This document shows, piece by piece, positions 33,293 to 42,938 of a stretch of 64,000 nt of DNA. The notes below the pieces were generated by a model. That model was given only the letters and a program-made list of their open reading frames with translations. It was not told where the DNA came from and searched no databases. Each line of letters starts with the position of its first letter. The stretch's first letter is position 1. Source of the DNA: Burkholderia pyrrocinia (GTDB lineage: Bacteria; Pseudomonadota; Gammaproteobacteria; Burkholderiales; Burkholderiaceae); assembly GCF_018417535.1 (NCBI RefSeq), contig NZ_CP070977.1:930001-994000 (forward strand), written 5' to 3'. The position numbers and the translations under genes were made by a program.

Positions 33293-34219
33293 ATGACCGC
33301 CGCATTTCCGGAGATCCTCGCGCTCGGCGAGGCGATGATCGAATTCAATCAGTCGCAGCCGGGCCGTCCCGAATTCCTGCAGGGCTTCGGCGGCGACACG
33401 TCGAACTTCTGCATCGCCGCGGCGCGCCAGGGCGCGTCGACGGGTTTCGTGTCGGCGATCGGCGACGACCCGTTCGGCCGCCTGCTGGCCGACATGTGGC
33501 GCGCCGAGCACGTCGATACGACGTACGTGCGGGTCGATCGCTCGGCGCCGACCGGCGTGTATTTCGTCACGCATGGCGCCGACGGCCACCAGTTCGACTA
33601 TCTGCGCGCGGGCTCCGCGGCGAGCCGCTATGCGACGGGCGACCTGCCGCTCGACGCGCTGGCGGCCGCGAAGGCCGTGCACCTGTCGGGCATCAGCCTT
33701 GCGATCAGCGCGGCCGCGTGCGACGCCGCGTTTGCGGCGATCGACCATGCGCGCCGCAACGGCGCAAAGGTCAGCTTCGACACGAACCTGCGCCTGAAGC
33801 TGTGGCCGCTGCCGCGCGCTCGCGCGGTGATGCGCGAGGCGTTGCGCCAGACGGACATCTGCCTGCCGAGCTGGGACGACGTCACGGCGCTCACGGGCGC
33901 GAACGATCGCAATGCGATCGTCGACGCGATGCTCGAACACGGGCCGCAGGTCGTCGCGCTGAAGCTCGGGAAGGAAGGCGCGTATGTCGCGACGCCGAAC
34001 GAACGGCGCGTCGTGCCGGGCTTCGCGGTCGAGGCCGTCGATGCAACGGGTGCGGGCGACTGCTTCGGCGGTGCCTTCGTCGCGCGGATCGTCGCGGGCG
34101 ACGATCCGTTCGCGGCGGCACGCTATGCGAACGCGGCGGCGGCACTGTCGACGACGGGCTATGGCGCAGTCGCGCCGATTCCGCACCGCGATGCGGTGGA
34201 GCGCCTGATGCAAGGCTGA
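33293..34219 (+). CDS. kdgK: PfkB-family sugar kinase, 2-keto-3-deoxygluconate kinase type
   Basis: 308 aa with the ribokinase fold. The N-terminal GEAMIEFNQSQPGRPEFLQG and GGDTSNFCIAAARQG form the substrate side; the C-terminal DATGAGDCFGGAF is the PfkB signature with the anion hole and catalytic Asp. The GEAM(I/L)E start and Phe/Gly-rich lid match KDG kinases, which phosphorylate 2-keto-3-deoxygluconate for the Entner-Doudoroff route. The substrate within the PfkB family is not certain. It lies directly behind rimO with a 3-base gap. Confidence 0.8.
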   Translation: MTAAFPEILALGEAMIEFNQSQPGRPEFLQGFGGDTSNFCIAAARQGASTGFVSAIGDDPFGRLLADMWRAEHVDTTYVRVDRSAPTGVYFVTHGADGHQFDYLRAGSAASRYATGDLPLDALAAAKAVHLSGISLAISAAACDAAFAAIDHARRNGAKVSFDTNLRLKLWPLPRARAVMREALRQTDICLPSWDDVTALTGANDRNAIVDAMLEHGPQVVALKLGKEGAYVATPNERRVVPGFAVEAVDATGAGDCFGGAFVARIVAGDDPFAAARYANAAAALSTTGYGAVAPIPHRDAVERLMQG

Positions 34220-34288
34220 CGCGACACACGCACGCCGGCCACGGCCCCGCACGATCGATTCATTCGATGAGAAGGATGAGGAGGCAAC

Positions 34289-35479
34289 ATGCAACGTGAA
34301 GTGGTGGTGGTGAGCGGCGTGCGTACCGCGATCGGCGATTTCGGCGGCGGCCTGAAGGACATCGCGCCGACCGAGCTCGGCGCGAAAGTCGTGCGCGAAG
34401 TGTTGCAGCGCGCGCAGGTGTCGGGCGACGAGGTCGGCCATGTGGTGTTCGGCAACGTCGTGCACACGGAGCCGAAGGACATGTATCTCGCGCGCGTCGC
34501 CGCGATCAACGGCGGCGTCGCGCAACATGCGCCGGCGCTCACGGTCAACCGGCTGTGCGGTTCGGGGCTGCAGGCGATCGTATCGGCCGCACAGGGCGTG
34601 CTGCTCGGCGACGCGGACATCGCGATTGCGGGCGGCGCGGAGAACATGAGCCGTGCGCCGTATTCGATCCCGGCCGCGCGCTTCGGGCAGCGCATGGGCG
34701 ACATGCGCGCGGTCGACATGATGGTCGGCGCGCTGAACGATCCGTTCCAGACGATCCACATGGGCGTGACGGCCGAGAACGTCGCGGCGAAGTACGGTAT
34801 TTCGCGCGACGCGCAGGATGCGCTCGCACTTGAATCGCACCGCCGTGCGTCGCATGCGGCGAAGGCCGGCTACTTCAAGGATCAGATCCTGCCGGTCGAG
34901 CTGATCGGCTCGAAGAAGGGCACGCCGGTCGTGTTCGATCACGACGAGCACGTGCGCCACGACGCGAGCCTGGACGACTTCTCGAAGCTGCGGCCCGTGT
35001 TCGTGAAGGAGAACGGCACGGTGACGGCCGGCAACGCGTCGGGCATCAACGACGCGGCGGCCGCGGTGCTGCTGATGGAGCGCGGCGTCGCCGAGAAGCG
35101 CGGCGCGAAGCCGCTCGCGCGCCTCGTCGCGTATGCGCATGCGGGCGTCGATCCGGCCTACATGGGGATCGGCCCGGTGCCGGCCACGCAAAGGGTGCTC
35201 GAGCGCGCGGGGCTGACGGTTGCCGATCTCGACGTGATCGAGGCGAACGAGGCATTCGCCGCGCAGGCATGCGCGGTGACGAAGGCGCTGGGTCTCGACC
35301 CGGCAAAGGTGAATCCGAACGGGTCCGGCATTTCGCTCGGCCACCCGATCGGCGCGACGGGCGCGTTGATCACCGTCAAGGCGCTGTACGAGTTGCAGCG
35401 CATCGGCGGCCGATACGCGCTCGTGACGATGTGCATCGGCGGCGGGCAGGGCATCGCCGCGATTTTCGAGCGAATCTGA
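34289..35479 (+). CDS. bktB: Beta-ketothiolase (BktB-type acetyl-CoA acyltransferase)
   Basis: 396 aa, full length for thiolases. The acyl-enzyme cysteine is in NRLCGSGLQA, the histidine in GHPIGATGA and the second cysteine in CIGGGQGIAAIF. The sequence from REVVVVSGVRTAIGDFGG to the C terminus follows the Cupriavidus BktB pattern as I remember it. BktB condenses acetyl-CoA with acetyl- or propionyl-CoA, feeding polyhydroxyalkanoate monomers, and works in reverse in fatty acid breakdown. GGAGG precedes the ATG. Monocistronic or linked to the exported protein 19 bases downstream. Confidence 0.9.
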   Translation: MQREVVVVSGVRTAIGDFGGGLKDIAPTELGAKVVREVLQRAQVSGDEVGHVVFGNVVHTEPKDMYLARVAAINGGVAQHAPALTVNRLCGSGLQAIVSAAQGVLLGDADIAIAGGAENMSRAPYSIPAARFGQRMGDMRAVDMMVGALNDPFQTIHMGVTAENVAAKYGISRDAQDALALESHRRASHAAKAGYFKDQILPVELIGSKKGTPVVFDHDEHVRHDASLDDFSKLRPVFVKENGTVTAGNASGINDAAAAVLLMERGVAEKRGAKPLARLVAYAHAGVDPAYMGIGPVPATQRVLERAGLTVADLDVIEANEAFAAQACAVTKALGLDPAKVNPNGSGISLGHPIGATGALITVKALYELQRIGGRYALVTMCIGGGQGIAAIFERI

Positions 35480-35497
35480 AGCAAGGAGCAACGCAAG

Positions 35498-36040
35498 GTG
35501 GGTCGATATTCGGAATGGCAACGGGCGCTCGTCGTCGCAGGCGCGCTGGCGGCGGGCATCGCGCTGCCGGGCGCGGTTGCGGCGCAGGCCGTCGCGCCGG
35601 GCGCGCAACAGGATCAAGCGGCACCCGCGCGGCCGCTGCGGCCGAATCCCGAATTCGCCCGCCTGCCGCGCTACGAAGGCACGCTCGGCGACCGGCCGAT
35701 CGTCGTGCATCTCGGCCCGAAGACGGACGAGGAAGGTGTGCATGGCGAATACCAGTTCGCCGATACGGGTGAGGTCGTCCTGCTCGCGGGCGATCGCGAC
35801 GGCGATACGCTCGAGATCGAGGAATCGAACGACGGCACGAACATCACCGGCGTGTGGGTCGGCCGCTTCGACGCGACGGGCGAATTGAAGGCCGACCGGA
35901 TGAACTCGGACGAATCGGACCCGCAGCCCGTCGTGCTGCGCCTGGCGCCGGGCAAGCGCACGGCGCTGCAGGTGCGCGACGGCCGCGTGCAGGAAATCGA
36001 GACGGTGGGCGGCATCGTCAACCTGCGCACCGACGACTGA
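35498..36040 (+). CDS. Exported protein of unknown function
   Basis: GTG 35498 after GCAAGGAGC; 180 aa with a signal peptide (VVAGALAAGIALPGAVAAQA). The mature part is a small beta-rich acidic domain (GDRPIVVHLGPKTDEEGVHG ... NITGVWVGRFDATGELKADR). It is periplasmic or loosely surface-bound. It resembles other small conserved Burkholderia exported proteins without assigned roles. It starts 19 bases after bktB, probably by read-through, but nothing links it to thiolysis. Confidence 0.75.
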   Translation: MGRYSEWQRALVVAGALAAGIALPGAVAAQAVAPGAQQDQAAPARPLRPNPEFARLPRYEGTLGDRPIVVHLGPKTDEEGVHGEYQFADTGEVVLLAGDRDGDTLEIEESNDGTNITGVWVGRFDATGELKADRMNSDESDPQPVVLRLAPGKRTALQVRDGRVQEIETVGGIVNLRTDD

Positions 36041-36153
36041 GTCCGCGCTGGCTCGGCGTGCGCGGCGCGCATTGTACCGGGCCAAATGCGCCGATTTTGG
36101 CTAATCTAGCGACATATTCCGCAACCGAACGGCCTTGTGCCCGGCTTCCTGTC

Positions 36154-37335
36154 ATGACTGCATCCACTCCCAAGCGCGCACTGCAAACCCGCATCGTTCA
36201 ACCCGACGACGTCATCCCGGAAGGCTTCCGTTCGTTCGTGCCGCCCGTCGCGCGTGCGTCGACGGTCGTGTTCCCCGATCTCGCGACGATGCGCGCGCTC
36301 GTCTGGCACAACGACAACCAGTGGCGCTACGGGCTGCACGCAACGCCGACGTCGCTCGCGCTCGCGCAGCGGCTCGCCGAGATCGAGGGCGGCACGCACG
36401 CGCTGCTGCAGCCGTCGGGCCTCGCGGCGATCATGAACGTCTATTTCGGGATCGTGAAAGCGGGCGACGACGTGCTGATTCCGCACAACGTCTACGGGCC
36501 GAACGCCGATTTCGGCAACTGGCTCGCGAAGGATTTCGGCATTACCGCGCGCTTCTACGATCCGCTCGTCGGTGCCGGCATCGCCGATCTGATCCAGCCG
36601 AACACGCGGCTGATCTGGATCGAGGCGCCCGGCTCGGTGACGATGGAAGTGCCCGACGTGCAGGCGATCACGGCGGCCGCGCAGGCGCGCGGCATCGTCA
36701 CCGCGATCGACAACACCTATTCGGCCGGGCTCGCGTTCAAGCCGTTCGAACACGGCGTCGACATCTCGGTGCAGGCGCTGACCAAGTACCAGTCGGGCGG
36801 CAGCGACGTGCTGATGGGCGCGACGATCACCGCGAACGCTGAACTGCAAGCAACGCTGAAGCTCGCGCGGATGCGCTGCGGGATCGGCGTATCGGTCGAC
36901 GATTGCTCGCTCGTGCTGCGCAGCCTGCCGAGCATGCAGGTGCGCTTCGACGCGCACAGCAAGAGCGCGCTCGCGCTCGCGCAATGGCTGAAGGCGCGGC
37001 CGGAGATCACGGCGGTGCTGCACCCGCAGATCGCCGATTGCCCGGGGCATGCGTCGTTCGTGCGCGACTTCACGGGCGCGGGCGGGCTGTTCTCGGTGGT
37101 GTTCGACGCGCGCTACAGTGCGGAGCAGATCGACCGCTTCGTCGAGTCGCTCGAACTGTTCGCGATCGGCTGGAGCTGGGGCGGCGCGTGCAGCCTTGCG
37201 ATGCCTTACGACGTCGCGTCGATGCGTCCGGACTGGCCGCATCGCGGCACGCTGGTGCGTTTCTATGTCGGTCTCGAGGACGAAGCCGACCTGCGCGCGG
37301 ACATCGAGCGCGTGCTGCAGGCCGTACTCGGCTGA
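36154..37335 (+). CDS. metC: Cystathionine beta-lyase (PLP-dependent Cys/Met metabolism enzyme)
   Basis: 393 aa from ATG 36154. PLP features are QPSGLAAIMNVYFG (cofactor phosphate side), AIDNTYSAGLAFKPF (Asp) and the Schiff-base lysine in SVQALTKYQSGGSDV. The C-terminal GWSWGGACSLAMP fits MetC rather than gamma-synthase types. It splits cystathionine to homocysteine, ammonia and pyruvate in methionine synthesis. An upstream in-frame extension into the previous gene's end is ignored because the family starts here. A strong shared terminator follows. Confidence 0.88.
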   Translation: MTASTPKRALQTRIVQPDDVIPEGFRSFVPPVARASTVVFPDLATMRALVWHNDNQWRYGLHATPTSLALAQRLAEIEGGTHALLQPSGLAAIMNVYFGIVKAGDDVLIPHNVYGPNADFGNWLAKDFGITARFYDPLVGAGIADLIQPNTRLIWIEAPGSVTMEVPDVQAITAAAQARGIVTAIDNTYSAGLAFKPFEHGVDISVQALTKYQSGGSDVLMGATITANAELQATLKLARMRCGIGVSVDDCSLVLRSLPSMQVRFDAHSKSALALAQWLKARPEITAVLHPQIADCPGHASFVRDFTGAGGLFSVVFDARYSAEQIDRFVESLELFAIGWSWGGACSLAMPYDVASMRPDWPHRGTLVRFYVGLEDEADLRADIERVLQAVLG

Positions 37336-37366
37336 TCGCAGGCCGATCACGTCCCGCGGAAAAACG

Positions 37367-37404
37367 AAACGCCGGCGCGATGCAAGTTCGCGCCGGCGTT
37401 TTTC
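37367..37404. terminator. Bidirectional terminator between metC and serB
   Basis: AAACGCCGGCGCG pairs perfectly with CGCGCCGGCGTTT (13 bp, 9-base loop), followed by TTT on the plus side and flanked by an A run on the other side. It serves both convergent genes. Confidence 0.85.
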
Positions 37405-37422
37405 ATTCGAGGTCGTGCGGGA

Positions 37423-38268
37423 TCAGAACAGCCGCAGCAGCCCGTCGAGGCCGACGTGATCGAACGCGACCGTCGCCGCATCGCGCACGACAGGCTTCGC
37501 GTGGAATGCGATCGACAGCCCGGCTTCGGCCATCATCTTCAGGTCGTTCGACCCGTCGCCCATCGCGATCGCGCGGCTCGGCTCGAGGCCGAGCGACGCG
37601 CAGGTGTCGCGCAGCATGCGCGCCTTCACGTCCGCGTTGACGATCTCGCCGAGCACCTTGCCGGTCAGCTTGCCGTCGACGATCTCGAGCGTGTTCGCAT
37701 GCGCGTAGTCGAGGCCGAGGCGTGCCTTCAGCCGCTCGGTGAAGAACGTGAAGCCACCCGACACGAGCAGCGTCTTCATGCCGGCGGCCTTCACGCCGGC
37801 AAGCATCGTTTCGGCGCCCGGCGACAGTTGCAGCCGTTCCTCGTACACGCGCTCGAGCGCCTGCGCGTCGAGCCCGGCCAGCAGTGCGACGCGGCGCGTG
37901 AGGCTCTCGTTGAAGTCGCGGATCTCGCCGCGCATCGACGCTTCGGTGATCTCGGCGACCTGCGTCTTGAGCCCGCAGAAATCGGCGATCTCGTCGATGC
38001 ATTCGATCGTGATCAGCGTCGAATCCATGTCCATCACGACGAGCCCGAAATCGCCGAGCGTGCGGCCGGCCTCGACGAACGCGAAGTCGAGTGCGTGCGT
38101 GCCGCAGTACGCATCGATGTCGAGGCGCTGCGCCGGGTTCGCGTTTTCGATGCGCAGCGCGTGATCGTCGGTCTGCACGATGCGGGTGCCGCGCGACAGC
38201 GCGAGCAGCGGTTTGTGATGGGCGTCCGACAGCGGCGCAAGACTCTGGATGACGAGGTTGTGGGTCAT
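37423..38268 (-). CDS. serB: Phosphoserine phosphatase
   Basis: 281 aa from ATG 38268. An N-terminal ACT-like part precedes the HAD motif I DMDSTLITIECIDEIADFCG (nucleophile and acid/base Asp), motif II in LLVSGGFTFF, and motif III/IV with Lys and GDGSNDLKMMAEAG. It removes phosphate from phosphoserine in the last step of serine synthesis. The longer upstream frame is ignored, since it is only a GC-rich shadow and the family begins at this Met. Alone in its transcript. Confidence 0.93.
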   Translation of the reverse strand: MTHNLVIQSLAPLSDAHHKPLLALSRGTRIVQTDDHALRIENANPAQRLDIDAYCGTHALDFAFVEAGRTLGDFGLVVMDMDSTLITIECIDEIADFCGLKTQVAEITEASMRGEIRDFNESLTRRVALLAGLDAQALERVYEERLQLSPGAETMLAGVKAAGMKTLLVSGGFTFFTERLKARLGLDYAHANTLEIVDGKLTGKVLGEIVNADVKARMLRDTCASLGLEPSRAIAMGDGSNDLKMMAEAGLSIAFHAKPVVRDAATVAFDHVGLDGLLRLF

Positions 38269-38473
38269 GGCGGGATGGTTGGGAGGCGAATGAAACACGT
38301 GCGCGGCCAACGGGCGGCCGCCTGCGGACGCGGGCCCCGTTCGGCTGCGGGCCATTGCGTCGCGAACGCGCCATTGTAGCCGGTTGGCCGGGCCGGGCGG
38401 TCGCGGCAGGTACGAATCCTGAGGCCCGACTCGAACCGGCACGCCCGCAGCGCGAGCCGAACAACGCCGACAC

Positions 38474-39415
38474 CTATCGCTCGTCCGCACGGTCCCAGTA
38501 CGGCGGATCGCCGAAATGCCCGGCCAGGAACGCGATGAACGCGAGCGTCTTCAGCGGCACGTGCGCGCGGCTCGGATAGACGGCCCAGATCGCGACGTCG
38601 TCGGCGAACGGATAGTCGTCGAGCACCGTGACGAGCGCGCCGCTCGCGAGCAGCGGGCCGACGTCCCAGGTCGACTTGATCGCGATCCCGAAGCCGTCGA
38701 CGAGCGCTTCGCGGATCGCCTCGCCGTTGCTCGCGACGAGCCGGCCGCCGACCCGCACGGTCAGCGGGCCTTGCGGCGTCGCGAACGACCAGTCGCGCTG
38801 GTCGCCGAGGATCACGCACTCGTGCTGCGCGAGGTCGGCCGGATGGCGCGGCGTGCCGTGTTCGGCGAGATACGCGGGCGAGCAGCACAGCACGCGGCGG
38901 TTCACCGCGAGCTTGCGCGCGACGAGCGTCGAATCCTTCAGTGCGCCGAGACGGATCGCGACGTCGTAGCCGTCGTCGACGAGATCGACGATCTCGTCGG
39001 ACAGCCGCAAGTCGAGCGACACGGACGGGTAGCGGCGCAGGAACGCGGGAATCACCGGCGCGACATGCTGGCGGCCGAACGACGACGACATCGATACCTT
39101 CAGCCGCCCGTACGGCTCGCTGCGACCGCGGCCGACCGACGCGCGCGCGGCGTCGGCGGCAGACAGCAGCGCGTCGGCGCGCGCCATGAAGACCTCGCCG
39201 TCCTGCGTGAGGCTGATGCGGCGCGTGGTGCGGTGCAGCAGCCGCGCGCCGAGCTGGCGTTCGAGCTGCGCGATGCGCGCGCTCGCGACCGCGGCGGACA
39301 CGCCGAATTCGCGTCCGGCCGCGGTGACGTTCGCGAGCAGCGCCGCGCGCACGAACAGCGCGACGTCGAGCAGGTCGAGCGGCTTGTCGGGTGCCGGAAT
39401 CGGATCGGGTGCCAT
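38474..39415 (-). CDS. LysR-family transcriptional regulator
   Basis: 313 aa. The N-terminal winged helix-turn-helix shows AGREFGVSAAVASARIAQLE with LLHRTTRRISLTQDG following; the C-terminal type 2 periplasmic-fold sensor has the RLSDEIVDLVDDGYDVAIRLG signature in pieces. It is divergent from the alcohol dehydrogenase-like gene, with a perfect palindrome between them, which is the usual layout for a LysR regulator and its target. The ligand is unknown. Confidence 0.9.
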   Translation of the reverse strand: MAPDPIPAPDKPLDLLDVALFVRAALLANVTAAGREFGVSAAVASARIAQLERQLGARLLHRTTRRISLTQDGEVFMARADALLSAADAARASVGRGRSEPYGRLKVSMSSSFGRQHVAPVIPAFLRRYPSVSLDLRLSDEIVDLVDDGYDVAIRLGALKDSTLVARKLAVNRRVLCCSPAYLAEHGTPRHPADLAQHECVILGDQRDWSFATPQGPLTVRVGGRLVASNGEAIREALVDGFGIAIKSTWDVGPLLASGALVTVLDDYPFADDVAIWAVYPSRAHVPLKTLAFIAFLAGHFGDPPYWDRADER

Positions 39416-39425
39416 TATTCCGAAA

Positions 39426-39446
39426 TTCCTGAAAATGTTTCAGGAA
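39426..39446. promoter_or_regulatory. Candidate LysR operator
   Basis: TTCCTGAAA-ATG-TTTCAGGAA is a perfect 9-bp-arm palindrome 11 bases from the LysR start and about 94 bases before the divergent dehydrogenase. It is in the right place for autoregulation and divergent control. Confidence 0.6.
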
Positions 39447-39539
39447 ATATAGCGGTTTTCTCGAAGGATCGGGTTGCCTACGATGACGTTCGTGGGGCTG
39501 CGCCGCGGCCCGCCCGGTTTCCGTGAAAGGAGTTTCGTG

Positions 39540-40556
39540 ATGAAAGCCGTTGGACTGACCCGTTATCTGCCGATCGACGACCCGCAGGCCTTGCTCGACG
39601 TGGAACTGCCGCAGCCCGTACCGGGCCCGCGCGACCTGCTCGTGAAGGTCGAGGCCATTTCCGTGAACCCGGTGGACACCAAGGTGCGCGCGCCGAAGCC
39701 GCAGGTCGAGGAGACGCCGCGCGTGCTCGGCTGGGATGCCGCCGGCACGGTCGTCGCGGTCGGCGCGGACGTCACGCTGTTCCGGCCCGGCGACGAAGTG
39801 TTCTACGCGGGCAGCATCACGCGGCCCGGCGCGAACAGCGAATTCCATGCGGTCGACGAGCGGATCGCAGCGTTGAAGCCGCGCACGCTCGACTTCGCCG
39901 CGGCAGCCGCGCTGCCGCTCACCGCGCTGACCGCATGGGAGGCGCTGTTCGACCGGCTGCACGTGTCGCCGCAGGGCGCGGACGCCGGCAAGTCGGTGCT
40001 GATCATCGGCGGCGCGGGCGGCGTGGGCTCGATCGCGATCCAGCTCGCGAAGACGCTCGGCAAGCTGCACGTGATCGCGACCGCGTCGCGGCCGGCATCG
40101 GCCGAATGGGTGCGCTCGCTCGGCGCGGATGCGGTAGTCGACCATTTCGGCGACCTGCCTGCACAGTTGCGCGAGGCCGGGCATCCGAACGTCGACTACG
40201 TGCTGGTGTTCAACGATACGGACCGTCATTTCCCGGCCGCTGCGGAAGTAATCCGGCCGCAGGGCGGCATTTGCACGATCGTCGAGAACGAGAAGCCGGT
40301 GCCGGTCGAACTGCTGAAGGCGAAGAGCGCCGCGTTTCACTGGGAATTCATGTTCACGCGCGCCATGTTCGAGACGCCGGACATGATCGAGCAGCACCGG
40401 ATCCTCGGCGAAGTCGCGCGGCTCGTCGACAGCGGCACGCTGCGCACGACGCTCGGCGAGCAGCTCGGCGCGATCAATGCCGCGAACGTGCGCCGCGCGC
40501 ACCAGTTGCTCGAGGCCGGGCGCTCGATCGGCAAGATTGTGCTGAGCGGTTTCTGA
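39540..40556 (+). CDS. Zinc-type alcohol dehydrogenase-like/quinone oxidoreductase (MDR family)
   Basis: 338 aa from ATG 39540 (GAAAGGAG upstream). The GroES-like N domain has VEAISVNPVDTKVRA and VLGWDAAGTVVAVG; the Rossmann domain has VLIIGGAGGVGSIAIQLAK, binding NADPH. The zinc-ligand cysteines of true alcohol dehydrogenases are absent, so it is more likely a quinone or enone reductase despite the family name. It is probably regulated by the divergent LysR gene, a common arrangement for stress-induced quinone reductases. Confidence 0.85.
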   Translation: MKAVGLTRYLPIDDPQALLDVELPQPVPGPRDLLVKVEAISVNPVDTKVRAPKPQVEETPRVLGWDAAGTVVAVGADVTLFRPGDEVFYAGSITRPGANSEFHAVDERIAALKPRTLDFAAAAALPLTALTAWEALFDRLHVSPQGADAGKSVLIIGGAGGVGSIAIQLAKTLGKLHVIATASRPASAEWVRSLGADAVVDHFGDLPAQLREAGHPNVDYVLVFNDTDRHFPAAAEVIRPQGGICTIVENEKPVPVELLKAKSAAFHWEFMFTRAMFETPDMIEQHRILGEVARLVDSGTLRTTLGEQLGAINAANVRRAHQLLEAGRSIGKIVLSGF

Positions 40557-40585
40557 GCGCCCCCGAACCTGTCGCTTCGCGCCAG

Positions 40586-40650
40586 GCCCCCGAGGGGGCA
40601 TCCCCCAAGGGGACTTCCTTCGGGGCGGAAAAGTTGGGGGCGGCCCGGCG
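40586..40650. repeat. GC-rich hairpin cluster of the Burkholderia intergenic type
   Basis: GCCCCCGAGGGGGC is a perfect stem, followed by CCCCCAAGGGG and CTTCGGGGCGG. Such blocks recur between Burkholderia genes and may aid termination after the dehydrogenase gene. The rest of 40557-40820 shows no gene. Confidence 0.45.
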
Positions 40651-40820
40651 TTTTCTTGAGAGCCGGCAGCGCGCGTAAGGTTGCAATGCCGCGAACGCAA
40701 GCGGGGTAACACCCGATGCGTTTGCGGCGCATTGCATGCCGCTTGGCGGTAGACTGGCAACGCATCATGCATCGAAAACCGCGCGGCACGCGCGTGCCGC
40801 CGCATTACAAGGAGGTCAGC

Positions 40821-41372
40821 ATGAGCCAACGCAGCTTGTCAGTCGCCGCATCGTGGTCGGCCGTGTTCGTGGCGGCGTGCGTCAGCGTGAGCGTATTCGC
40901 GGCGCCGCCGGTCAAGGGCAGCCTGAAGGGCGGCGGTACGGGACAGCTCGAATACACCGTCAAGGTCGATTCGAAGGCCTTCGGCAATGCGCAGGAGACC
41001 CGCAAGATCCGCTCGGGCGAAACGGACGACTTCAACTGGAAGTCGGTGCCGCCGAGCGGCGCGGTCGCGATGCCGGACGGCTGCCCGAACGCGGACAACC
41101 TGCCGCGCGACGAGAACGGCGCGATGGTGCGCCAGACCCAGGTGCGGCTCGCGCCGTCGGTCGACGCGAAGGGGATCGCCAACGTGCAGATGAGCTTCCA
41201 GGCGGCCGCGCCGAAGGGCACGCGCAACGTGACGGCCGGCGGCAAGTCGCTGCAGTGCCCGGACGTCGTGTCGGTGAGCCAGGTGAAGTGGGTGTCGCTT
41301 TCGACCAATGGCGGATCGAAGTCCGTGACGATGAGCGACGGCACGAAGGTGACGGTGTCGATCAAGCGTTGA
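40821..41372 (+). CDS. Exported protein of unknown function
   Basis: 183 aa, ATG 40821 with AAGGAGG just upstream. Signal peptide (SWSAVFVAACVSVSVFAAPP). The mature domain is small and beta-rich, with two cysteines (DGCPNADNLPRDENGA and LQCPDVVSVSQV) that could form a disulphide in the periplasm. From memory it is like a conserved Burkholderia exported family (possibly DUF6013), but I cannot verify that. Gaps on both sides suggest its own transcript. Role unknown. Confidence 0.72.
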   Translation: MSQRSLSVAASWSAVFVAACVSVSVFAAPPVKGSLKGGGTGQLEYTVKVDSKAFGNAQETRKIRSGETDDFNWKSVPPSGAVAMPDGCPNADNLPRDENGAMVRQTQVRLAPSVDAKGIANVQMSFQAAAPKGTRNVTAGGKSLQCPDVVSVSQVKWVSLSTNGGSKSVTMSDGTKVTVSIKR

Positions 41373-41624
41373 GCGGCGCGCGCAGGCCGGCGTTTCGTCC
41401 GGTGCGCGCGCAACGGGTTCGACTGGCGGGACAAGCAGGGCGGCACGTGAGCGTTTCGTGTCGCCGTCACGATGCTTTCCCGCGACCTGCTCCGCGGCAC
41501 AGTGCCGCGGCAACGGCATGGCGATCGTTCGTTGTGCGACCGCGTTGCGTGGCGACCTGCGTGACGTCATGCAGATATCACGTTATGCTCGCCGGCATCA
41601 TCATCTTCCCGTAATGACATCCCG

Positions 41625-42098
41625 ATGAAATTCCGAATTCACATGCTGCCGCTGGCCGCTGCGTTCGTCGCCGCGCAAGCGCAGGCGGCCGACGATTGCA
41701 GTTTCGTGAAGAAGGTCGAGCTGCCGTCGCGGCAGCAGGTGGCGGTCGTGTCGAGCGGCGTACTCGAACCGTGCTCGACCGGCAGCTACGCGGTGCGCGT
41801 GTATTCGACCGCGCATGCCGCGCCCGGCTTCGATACCGACGATTACGTGAACGGTGCGCTGCATGCGCGCGATGGCACGGTTACCGACGCGTACGCGGCC
41901 GACCTCGGCGCACGTGCGCCGCAGGCGCTCGTCGTGACGACGCGCTCGGCCGGCAGCGGCGGCTATGTCGGCGCGCAGGCCTATGTGACGACACCGCGTG
42001 CGGTGCGGCTCGTCGCGTCGGTCGACGGGCTCGCGCCCGACGCGGACATCGCGGCCGCGTTGCGGAAGGCGATCGGCAAGCGCAGCGGCGCGCGCTGA
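41625..42098 (+). CDS. PliI-like periplasmic lysozyme inhibitor
   Basis: 157 aa with a signal peptide ending AQAQAA. The mature part shows the PliI pattern: SGVLEPCSTGSYAVRVYS, then DDYVNGALHARDGTVTDAYA and the hallmark loop TRSAGSGGYVGAQAYV. PliI proteins bind invertebrate-type lysozymes in the periplasm and shield peptidoglycan. A cysteine pair (DDCSF and LEPCS) may be bridged. It lies alone, convergent with fetB. The assignment rests on motif resemblance, not on a search. Confidence 0.65.
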   Translation: MKFRIHMLPLAAAFVAAQAQAADDCSFVKKVELPSRQQVAVVSSGVLEPCSTGSYAVRVYSTAHAAPGFDTDDYVNGALHARDGTVTDAYAADLGARAPQALVVTTRSAGSGGYVGAQAYVTTPRAVRLVASVDGLAPDADIAAALRKAIGKRSGAR

Positions 42099-42138
42099 CC
42101 GCGTACCGCGCGAATGCATCGCGTGGCACCGCCGCGTG

Positions 42139-42938
42139 TCAGTGCGCGCGCTCTTCGAGCCGCGACGCGAGAAAGCGGTGATCGGCCGAGAACAGCCGGC
42201 GATAGGTCATCAGCACCGCGCCGACGGTGCCGAGCGCGGACGCCGCGGCAATCAGGAACATGATCACGATCTGGTAGCGCACGGCCTGCAGCGGCGACTG
42301 GCCGGCCAGCACCTGGCCCGTCATCATCCCCGGCAGGCTCACGACGCCGACGACGGCCATCTGGTTCAGCGTCGGCAGCATGCCCGCGCGCACGGCCTGG
42401 CGCGCGGCATCCTGCGCGGCTTCCCAGCGTGTCCCGCCCAGCGCGAGCACGGTCTCGACGCGGTCGCGGCGTGCCGTGAGCTCTTCCATCATCCGCTCGA
42501 CGCCGAGCGACACGCCCGTCAGCGTATTGCCGAGAATCATCCCGAGGATCGGAATCGCGTATTGCGGCGCGTACCACGGTTGGATGCGGATCACGACGAA
42601 CAGGCCGACCGCCGCGACGAACCAGCTGCTGAACCAGATCGACGCGATGCTGTCGACGCGCTGGCCACGGTACGTACGCTTGCCGCGTCCCGCGCCGGCG
42701 AAGCCGGCGATCAGCGTCATCAGCGCGGTGAGCGGCAGCACGACGTACCAGTGAGGATGGCCGAACACCCAGCCGAGCACGTAGCCGATCGCGAGCAACT
42801 GGACGACGGTGCGCACCGCCGCGAGCGCGAGCTTGCGGCCGAGGCCGAGCGACAGCGCCGCCGAGATCGCGCCGTTGACGGCGACGAGCGCCGCGGCGAT
42901 GCCGACGTCGACGAGGCTCAGGTCCTGCAGTGCCGGGC

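Noticed and set aside
31931..36085. A 1384-codon open frame on the minus strand opposite rimO, kdgK and bktB
   Set aside because: It is Arg/Ala/His-rich without domains and lies exactly antisense to three well-supported genes. Long antisense frames are expected in GC-rich DNA with strong third-position bias.
38265..40829. An 854-codon minus-strand frame covering serB's 5' side, the LysR gene and the dehydrogenase
   Set aside because: Low-complexity Arg/Ala translation with no motif; the real genes in the other frames have clear catalytic and DNA-binding motifs.
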